Source: Malania oleifera
Taxonomy: Eukaryota; Streptophyta; Magnoliopsida; Santalales; Ximeniaceae
DNA: 64,000 bases
NCBI RefSeq assembly: GCF_029873635.1
Contig: NC_080422.1
Coordinates: 9,269,764 to 9,333,763, forward strand
Reading direction: 5' to 3'
Under the pieces are notes generated by a model that was not told the DNA's origin, searched no databases, and saw only the letters and a list, made by a program, of their open reading frames with translations. This document shows, one piece after another, positions 57,831 to 64,000 of the stretch. Numbering within the stretch: the stretch's first letter is position 1; every line of letters starts with the position of its first letter. The position numbers and the translations under genes are program-made.

Positions 57831-58795
57831 AAAGATTATCATAATATCAACTTAAATATAGTACTTGAATACTAATCAAAATAGAGAAAAAAAGATAAAA
57901 ACAACTAATAAAAGCATTTTCACCACATTCATTCCAAGAATGGTCCATCTTACTATTGTCCTTGATGAGTTTTTATATTTTGAAATTGCTTCATAATTAA
58001 CACATTTGCAAAGCTATTGGAAATATCTCTTTCAGTATGAATGGCTGAACAACCATACGTCTAACCATTTCTCCATTTGATTTAGCGAAACCGAAGTTTT
58101 ATTTCAAAATTTTCCATGTGACATTCTTTTATTAGTAAAATGTAGCATTGTAATTTTATTCTCAGTTAATATTAATCTACTTAACCCAAGAAAATCTCTT
58201 TTAGATTCAGAATACTTAAGTGTCCTCACTTAAATATATGTGTCCTCACACATTTTTCACCTATATGAATATGCAAGTGTATGCCTAGCATACCACATTT
58301 TGGAGCATCTACCATACAATCACACCATCTTTATTCAGTGAACTGAAACATTTTAGTTCAAATAAAAGAGTGCATTTAGGAACATGTTGATTAGTATTGC
58401 TTCCGAGTCCATTTTGACATTTTAAAGCTAATCGCTTGAAACTTGTTCAGAAAAATGTTTTTCAGCTTCCAGAATATGGGAAACAGTTTTAAACAATGCG
58501 ACAACTATGTTCACCCCTCTCTCTCTCTCTCTCTCTAGGAACGTGAAACATCACAAATCAAAAACATGGAAATAGAAATAAAACCAAGTAACGTGTTTTT
58601 GATCGCCCCCTGAATTTTTCATTATCAGCTCATTGGGAAAAATGTCATCATCTTTAAGTTGGAGTGAATAGCTGTGTAGATTATTGCTGAGGTTTCTTTC
58701 ACATCTGGTCATCAAATGGTTCTGCTCATTTAATTTCTTATAAGCTTTTGATTCAAAGTTTTTCACACTTATCTTTTGAACTGTTTTGAAACAGG

Positions 58796-58864
58796 ATGGT
58801 TGACGGCTATGATGTTGTGAGGAATTCAAGTTTGTTCAGATTTAATTCCACTTTCAGTCACTGA
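58796..58864 (+). CDS. uORF1 in the leader (22 aa)
   Basis: ATG at 58796 is two bases after the predicted splice acceptor, and the frame ends with TGA at 58862. The peptide begins MVDGYDVVRN. No similarity is recognised. If the acceptor lies elsewhere this ORF might not be in the mRNA. Confidence 0.35.
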   Translation: MVDGYDVVRNSSLFRFNSTFSH

Positions 58865-58897
58865 TTGGTCAAAATTGACATTTGATTGTTTGTGAAA

Positions 58898-58969
58898 ATG
58901 GATCGGTGTGATACTTCAGGATTTGTCAGTGGGGGTGGGATGTACCCTTACAAAGATATCAAACTCTAA
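58898..58969 (+). CDS. uORF2 in the leader (23 aa), possible conserved-peptide uORF
   Basis: ATG in an AAAATGG context (purine at -3, G at +4) is stronger than that of many uORFs. The peptide starts MDRCDTSGFVSGGG and ends in YPYKDIKL before TAA. Its Gly-rich, charged C-terminal layout looks non-random, and conserved-peptide uORFs are known in a small set of plant regulatory genes. My recollection that this family is among them is uncertain and needs checking. Confidence 0.5.
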   Translation: MDRCDTSGFVSGGGMYPYKDIKL

Positions 58970-59067
58970 TCTTGTTGCTAATTTATCATCCCCGGAAGTC
59001 AGGCAGGCTGTTCTCTTAAATTTGAGATTTGGTTTGAAGAAAGGTGTTGCATTTTAGCAATTGGTTT

Positions 59068-61098
59068 ATGGACACCAGGTTTCAGAATTTTGGGTCTGTT
59101 TCTAACCTTTCCTTAAATGCATTCAAGAACCTGGGAAATTCTGTGCGGGTCGGAGGAAATGGAGCCAATTATTGCATGGATACCACCTTACGACTCAATT
59201 CTCCTGCTTTGTTGATTCCTCACTCTTTTTCCTCAAAGGGAATCAAGCGAAAGTGGAGTTTAATTGACAGATCTGAGTGCCAGAAAGCTGATTCTTCATT
59301 GTGTCTTGGGCTTGGCCACTCATCAAGCTCCTCGGACAGCAAAGGGAGTTCAGCAACTGCTTGCACCACTACATCTTCTGCTAAAGAAACTGATGAGGAG
59401 TCCACTATGGATCTTGATTTGGATTTTACTCTCCACCTTGGCAATGAGAAGATACATAGCTCAAAAAAATCTCCCTGCTCAAATATGAAAGCTCCAGAAT
59501 TGCAGTCCAATGTGGATCTTGAGTTAAGTCTTTCGACAGGAACTGCTGAATCTAATATTACTACTTCCCGAGCAGACTCAACTCCACTTCAAAATGGTTT
59601 GCAGATACCATTGGTGGTTGATGAAGCATTGCATTTAGATGAAGGATCGACGTCATCTCGCTGGAAAACTGGGTTATCTTTGCTTCCATCACATGCGTCT
59701 CTAAACAAAGAGACCAGTGTCCTATCCAACCAAGGTCCAAGAGTAATTGATCCAACTCCCATCATTCCAAATCTCTCATCGAGCATAATAATGGCGCCAA
59801 AAAGCTCAGTCACCTGTACTTCCGGGATTACTCAATCACAACAGCAACGCAGCAATAGTTCAAAGACATGTCAGTTCAACGGGTGTGGAAAGGGAGCAAG
59901 AGGTGCTTCTGGCCTTTGTATTGCCCATGGTGGTGGCCGCAGGTGTCAGAAAGCTGGCTGCCACAAAGGAGCTGAGGGCCGAACTGTGTACTGCAAGGCC
60001 CATGGGGGTGGTCGGCGTTGTGAATTCCTAGGATGCACAAAAAGTGCGGAAGGACGCACTGATTTCTGTATTGCCCATGGTGGAGGTCGTAGATGCAGTC
60101 ATGAAGGTTGCACACGGGCTGCCAGAGGGAAATCAGGTTTGTGCATCCGGCATGGTGGCGGCAAGAGATGCCTCTATGAGAATTGCACAAAGAGTGCAGA
60201 AGGCCTTTCAGGCCTCTGTATTTCTCATGGGGGCGGCCGCCGATGCCAGTATCCCGCATGCACCAAAGGTGCACAAGGGAGCACAATGTTTTGCAAAGCG
60301 CATGGTGGGGGAAAGCGGTGCACGTTTGAAGGGTGCACCAAGGGAGCAGAGGGGAGCACACCTTTTTGCAAGGGACATGGTGGAGGGAAAAGATGTTCAT
60401 TCCAAGGCGGTGGGGTTTGCCCGAAGAGTGTGCATGGAGGGACCCAATTCTGTGTAGCGCATGGGGGTGGTAAAAGGTGTGCCATGCCTGACTGCACGAA
60501 AAGTGCAAGGGGGCGTACTGACTACTGTGTCCGTCATGGTGGAGGCAAGAGGTGCAAATTTGAAGGATGCAGCAAAAGTGCACAAGGCAGCACTGATTTC
60601 TGCAAGGCACATGGAGGAGGGAAGAGATGCTCTTGGGGCCACCCTGGATCAGAATTTGGTGGGCAAGATGATGGCCCTTGTAATTCATTCTCCAGGGGGA
60701 AAACAGGACTCTGTGCATCCCACGGTGCTCTGGTGCAAGACAAGAGGGTTCATGGAGGTGCCACCCTGGGTGCAGTTGTTCAGGATCCGGAACCTAGCAA
60801 GCCTGAGAAGATGAAGGAGGTTATCACTGGTGACGGTATGAATGTTGACATAATGAAGGTGGCTGGTATTGGAGCATCACCAGGCTGGACAGCTTTTGAT
60901 TTAAAACAATTTGGACTCCTGCACACTGATCTCCCAGCCAGGCAAGGCGGCCCCTTATTAGTTTCAGTTGAAGTTCCAGAAGGCAGGGTGCATGGGGGAA
61001 GTCTGATGGCAATGTTGGCTGGAAGCTCCGGTAGCTCAAGTAGCAGCAAAGGCCTAGTTGGTGGTGCATCTAAGCCGAGGAACTGTCATATGGTGTAG
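59068..61098 (+). CDS. Cys/His/Gly-rich repeat protein, 'WRKY19-like' family (676 aa)
   Basis: A single uninterrupted exon. The start is the ATG at 59068 (MDTRFQNFG...), the first ATG in frame; upstream in-frame codons offer none. Residues 1-267 are Ser-rich and low in order, with a basic KGIKRKW (57-63), EAR-like LCLGL (78-82), a DLDLDFTLHLG stretch (115-124) and a second EAR-like LELSL (151-155). Residues 268 to about 556 are ten 25-residue repeats of the form CxxxxC.K.A.G.T..C..HGGGKR plus a longer degenerate eleventh; three Cys and one His per repeat suggest zinc binding. Repeat 8 has a 3-residue insertion. The tail (557-676) has VHGG motifs and a Ser-rich segment, ending KPRNCHMV. Database entries call such proteins 'probable WRKY19', but no WRKYGQK domain is present. 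EAR motifs suggest a nuclear repressor role; function is otherwise unknown to me. Confidence 0.95.
   Translation: MDTRFQNFGSVSNLSLNAFKNLGNSVRVGGNGANYCMDTTLRLNSPALLIPHSFSSKGIKRKWSLIDRSECQKADSSLCLGLGHSSSSSDSKGSSATACTTTSSAKETDEESTMDLDLDFTLHLGNEKIHSSKKSPCSNMKAPELQSNVDLELSLSTGTAESNITTSRADSTPLQNGLQIPLVVDEALHLDEGSTSSRWKTGLSLLPSHASLNKETSVLSNQGPRVIDPTPIIPNLSSSIIMAPKSSVTCTSGITQSQQQRSNSSKTCQFNGCGKGARGASGLCIAHGGGRRCQKAGCHKGAEGRTVYCKAHGGGRRCEFLGCTKSAEGRTDFCIAHGGGRRCSHEGCTRAARGKSGLCIRHGGGKRCLYENCTKSAEGLSGLCISHGGGRRCQYPACTKGAQGSTMFCKAHGGGKRCTFEGCTKGAEGSTPFCKGHGGGKRCSFQGGGVCPKSVHGGTQFCVAHGGGKRCAMPDCTKSARGRTDYCVRHGGGKRCKFEGCSKSAQGSTDFCKAHGGGKRCSWGHPGSEFGGQDDGPCNSFSRGKTGLCASHGALVQDKRVHGGATLGAVVQDPEPSKPEKMKEVITGDGMNVDIMKVAGIGASPGWTAFDLKQFGLLHTDLPARQGGPLLVSVEVPEGRVHGGSLMAMLAGSSGSSSSSKGLVGGASKPRNCHMV
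59869..60732 (+). repeat. 75 bp coding repeats (zinc-knuckle-like array)
   Basis: Ten units of 75 bp (the eighth is 84 bp) encode the CxxxxC...C..HGGGKR motif, followed by one degenerate unit with a longer spacing. Nucleotide identity between units is moderate while Cys, His and the GGG tract are constant, so selection, not recent duplication, maintains them. The long antisense frame over this region (59876-60718) is a by-product of the period. Confidence 0.92.
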
Positions 61099-61500
61099 CA
61101 GGGCTTGATGTAAAGAAATTTATCCTCTCCCCTGTTTCTGATTTGGTTTTGGTAGCTGGCAGAGCTTCTCTGCATAATTGTGTCCTTTACTGTTTGTTCT
61201 AGCGGTCTGTGATGTTTAAATCGTTCTCATTCATTTATTAAAATGGGGGAGAACTTGGGAGTCATAATTAGTTTTAGACCTTTGTGTAACAATAAGGGAT
61301 ATCAAAAAGGACTTGGTTAGCCTTTGGAGTATGAATCAGGAGTTTCCTTCTGTAAATATCTATAAAATATAAAAATATTCTGGTGTGTTGAGCAGGTTCT
61401 TGTTAAAACAGGAGTCCATCTTAGTGAGCTTGTCTTATTGGATTTCCATTTCTACCTAGATTTTATTCCATTAGAACCTGTAAATACTGAACGTTCTATT
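61099..61500 (+). other. 3' UTR and probable polyadenylation region
   Basis: T-rich sequence after the stop codon with near-canonical signals (AATAAG at 61291; ATAAAATATAAAAATA near 61362) but no perfect AATAAA. The real cleavage site cannot be chosen from sequence alone. Confidence 0.5.
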
Positions 61501-62600
61501 CCAAATGAAAACAAATGAGTGGGTGGATGGCAGAAAGAACTGGAACTACTTCATTTATTCCGACATCTGAGATGTGATGAGCTGGATCAGGGATTGGGTT
61601 GAGCGCATCAGCAGTGACCACAATAAGGCTTCTACGAGTATCACACCTTCTGCTCTGATGCATCTTGGCCAAGCTGCTTCCTTGGAGCTCCATTGCTTGA
61701 AAACCATCCTTCTGGACAATATGAACTGTGAAACTGCAGTCCAATTCCGTCACTGGCTCTGGAGTGAAGGTGATCCCGATCATTCATTTTGTTGCACAAA
61801 TTTATGGTGTTCATGTTTGTTGGATACTCTGTTAATTTATCTCAATTATTTCTTGTGTGAAATTTTGTCTGATATTTGATTATGCACAAAATGAACCCAG
61901 TACCTTTTGTAGCTTGAGAATGTGTCAGATCAGGCTTGAAATACCTAGTGCATGTCAGCAATAAGCAAGGCTATGTTAATGTTATGGCAAGAGGCAGCCC
62001 CTTTTAGGTAAGGTTCTTTGCTTGCATTATGGCAGTGAGTATGCCGTAATGGTTGGATAAGTTGCAGTCTGTGCATGTAGTTCCAACAAAATTACAGGAA
62101 CCATTCACCATGAAGAATCCAGTAGAGAGAATGTTGGTGAAGTACTTTTTTGTCATCCACTGAGAAGAAATTTGGTGAATTGTTTTGGGAATTTTTAATT
62201 TGATTCACTTTGCCCCCAAATGTTCGGTCTATGTTGTGGTATTTCATGCTTTGGATAGTATCATGTTTTACTTGGGATTCGATTCAATCTTTCTGTGATG
62301 GAGAACCACCGATGGAGAACTTTAAATATTTATATCACTTCAGATATTTATATTGTTTATATTTAGTTTGGGAAAATTCTTTTTATTTTAGAAGTTTAGT
62401 TAGCTTAGGTTTATATTGTGTATTTAAGTATTTTGGGGTTATTTTGTAATTCCTTAGTTTCTTGGGTTTTTGTGTAAATATGTGTTAGTAGTGGCATGAG
62501 GCCTGGACGCGTAAGTTATGAATCCAGAACACTAGCTCAGAGTGAGCTTCCCCAACTGCAAGAAGAAGGGCTTATGAATTGTACAGTTAATCATTTGAAA
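61501..62600. other. Intergenic region, nothing recognised
   Basis: Short open frames occur on both strands (for example 61574-61879 plus, 61496-61783 minus), but none shows a known motif or codon bias that convinces me. The region from 62200 is T-rich. It may include a longer 3' UTR of the repeat-protein gene. Confidence 0.45.
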
Positions 62601-62620
62601 TTAGAGTTGCTGTGCAGTTT

Positions 62621-62710
62621 GCCTCTCTCTCTCTCTCTCTCTCTCTCGCTGGTTTATCTTCTTCTTCCTCTCTTGCCTCTGTTCTTCTTCTTCTTCTTCT
62701 TCTTCTTCTA
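62621..62710. repeat. (CT)n and (TTC)n microsatellites
   Basis: A CT run at about 62623-62648 is followed by a TTC run at about 62683-62710. The Ser/Leu-rich frames over them are compositional. Confidence 0.92.
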
Positions 62711-62884
62711 GTTCTCTCCCCTAATTCGCTCATTTCTCTCTTATTTCTCAATTCTAATACTTTTCCTACGTCAAATTGGTATTATTACCATGCCATAAGC
62801 AAACCATGCACTTTGTAGCCGTTAAAACCAAAGAGCAGAGCACTGCCGTTGTTGTCGCAGCCTAGAAGAGTTTACAATTAAAGC

Positions 62885-64000
62885 TGAAAAGTAAGGTATA
62901 GTCCCAAGAGAGAGATAAATTGGATTTTAAAAAATTTTTTTAATTTTTTTGGAGATTTTTTTTTTTTATTTCTCTTAACCAATTCTTGACTTGTTTGTTT
63001 AATTTACCAATCACACAAGAACTTAGTTCTTTTAATCCACAACACTATTGCTTAACCAAACAAGTAATTAATTATTCAACCAAACCAATTAATCAAGCAT
63101 AATATTCAAACCATACAATCATAAACCATTCAATCAAGTATACGTTGCAATTTAATAAAAATTCTCAGCTTGTGTGCGACCCTGTTGTTAATGCAATCCC
63201 TTTGATAATGAATTAGCTTTCTCAATCAACACAACATTCACACTCTTCCCCAAATTCAGAATTCAAATAAACTTTTAGTTAATTTATTTTTGGGTATTTA
63301 ACCAAATAACATACTCCCTTATGGTTAACCAACGTACTCTCTTTCAGTTTCTACAATCCCAAATTAAAATTGAACCTTAAGTTTATTTAACTTCCAAATT
63401 ACATAGTTTGTATGATTACCAATTAAACCATCTACACAATTTAAATGTGCTGAAAATAAAGAGTAAGAGAAAGAGAGAGTGAAACCAGAATTTTTGCGAA
63501 GTTTGGCTTATACCCAGCCTACGTCCTCGCCTTTGGCAAACCACCAAAGGATTCACTAAAACAGTTCCTTTACTGGGCGGAATAACACCTTTACACACTC
63601 TTTCAGTAGGCTAGAGCCTGCTTCTCCAAACGATGTACCCTCGTTCGGTCACTCCTTCAAATAGGCTAGAACCCGCCTCTCCAAATCACTCCTTTAAATA
63701 GGTTAGAGCCCACTTTTGTAAGCGATATCCCCACACTTAGCTAACGATCCAATTAACCTTGAACCATTAATATTTATAAGATACAAATCAAATAGATGTA
63801 CAAAGAATGCTCACACAAAGAGCTGATTAGTACAACAATTTAGTACTATAATATACTTCAAAGTAAATAATAATATAGAATTTAACTTGAAGCTCAAGGA
63901 ATTTTTCACCGTATGATTCTTTCAATCATTGAAATATTTAGAATTTGTAACATAAGATTGGTGATTGAATCAGCAAAACCTCAGCAAATTTCATAGACAA
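62885..64000 (-). mobile_element. Partial Copia-type LTR at the window edge
   Basis: It starts near GTCCCAAGAGAGAGATAAATTGG, which corresponds to the GATCCCAAGAGAGGG...GAATTGG edge of the solo LTR at 11473. The downstream stretch has the same GTTTGGCTTATACCCAGCCTACGTCC...CCTTTGGCAAACC feature as the wet-edge block of that LTR (11680-11720). By that comparison it is the 3' end of a minus-strand LTR running off the window. The exact left edge is unclear and no TSD can be tested. Confidence 0.55.

Larger units (their letters stand above)
52928..58794 (+). other. Long 5' UTR intron
   Basis: T-rich, gene-free sequence bounded by GTAATT at 52928 and a pyrimidine-rich acceptor TTTTGAAACAG ending at 58794. 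The length of about 5.9 kb includes a LINE of about 1.9 kb, an old direct duplication (53120-54990), a 25 bp tandem repeat (55181-55230) and CT microsatellites (near 54483 and 58518). Long introns in the 5' UTR are common in plant regulatory genes. Splice sites are predictions; a small additional exon inside cannot be excluded. Confidence 0.5.
58795..59067 (+). other. 5' leader exon 2 with two upstream ORFs
   Basis: Leader sequence from the predicted acceptor to the main ATG. It holds uORF1 at 58796-58864 (22 codons) and uORF2 at 58898-58969 (23 codons, containing GGGMYPYKDIKL), both closed before the main start. uORF2 ends 98 bases upstream of the main ATG. Such short leader ORFs often lower translation of the main frame. 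Confidence 0.6.

Noticed and set aside
59044-59067. Upstream extension of the repeat-protein frame by eight codons
   Set aside because: It begins at GTG, which is not a normal start in a plant nuclear gene. The ATG at 59068 gives the MDTRFQN start I associate with this family.
59876-60718. 280-codon open frame antisense to the repeat gene
   Set aside because: It overlays the 75 bp repeats exactly and its own repetition (LHH, CxxxC) comes from reading the repeats backwards. There is no known family, and the sense frame is clearly selected.
59869-60732. WRKY transcription factor domain
   Set aside because: The family is often named WRKY19-like, but no WRKYGQK heptapeptide or WRKY zinc finger is present anywhere in the frame.
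61496-61879. Frames of 95 and 101 codons downstream of the gene
   Set aside because: They overlap on opposite strands, show no motif I know, and lie where a long 3' UTR or intergenic sequence is expected.

Overview
This window looks like nuclear DNA of a flowering plant, probably a eudicot. About 46 kb is a stack of nested LTR retrotransposons. The right-hand quarter holds one apparently intact host gene with a long intron in its 5' leader. I see no bacterial operons, rRNA, CRISPR or tRNA genes.

Left edge (1-3977): the decayed 3' end of a Ty3/Gypsy chromovirus with its 3' LTR (1303-3461), followed by the tail of another LTR (3462-3831).

The nest (3978-50234): the outer element is a minus-strand Ty1/Copia element. 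Its 3' LTR and RT/RNase H lie at 3978-5609. Its integrase, protease, gag and 5' LTR lie at 47956-50234. The roughly 42 kb between the halves contains: an LTR at 5610-9853 with a solo LTR inside it (6023-8182, target-site duplication acggt); a minus-strand LTR (9854-10539 plus 44661-46068) split by a whole Athila-like Gypsy element (10540-44660); a minus-strand Copia-type solo LTR in the Athila 5' LTR (11473-13654, TSD cagct); a minus-strand chromovirus inside Athila gag (15378-34120); a non-coding three-LTR tandem element inside that chromovirus's 3' LTR (16133-24231, TSD gttgc); an Athila-type solo LTR in its pol (27070-28753, TSD gctag); and another solo LTR in Athila gag (34405-36455). All coding regions in the nest are broken by stops or frameshifts, so they are annotated as pseudogenes.

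Right side (50235-64000): AT-rich intergenic DNA, a short GC-rich patch, then a gene. A pyrimidine-rich 5' leader exon (about 52700-52927) is followed by an intron of about 5.9 kb carrying a sense-oriented, 5'-truncated LINE. A second leader exon has two short upstream ORFs. A single coding exon (59068-61098) encodes a 676-residue protein with ten Cys/His/Gly-rich 25-residue repeats plus one degenerate copy, and EAR-like LxLxL motifs. It belongs to the plant family often labelled 'WRKY19-like', although it has no WRKY domain. A further partial Copia-type LTR runs off the right end.

Most interesting are three patterns in the repeats. Several LTR families share a two-intron-like layout with a first intron of exactly 98 nt in five copies. 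Unrelated LTR families carry arrays of GTCGAC-cored palindromes just upstream of a TATA box. One element has the structure LTR-internal-LTR-internal-LTR within a single TSD.
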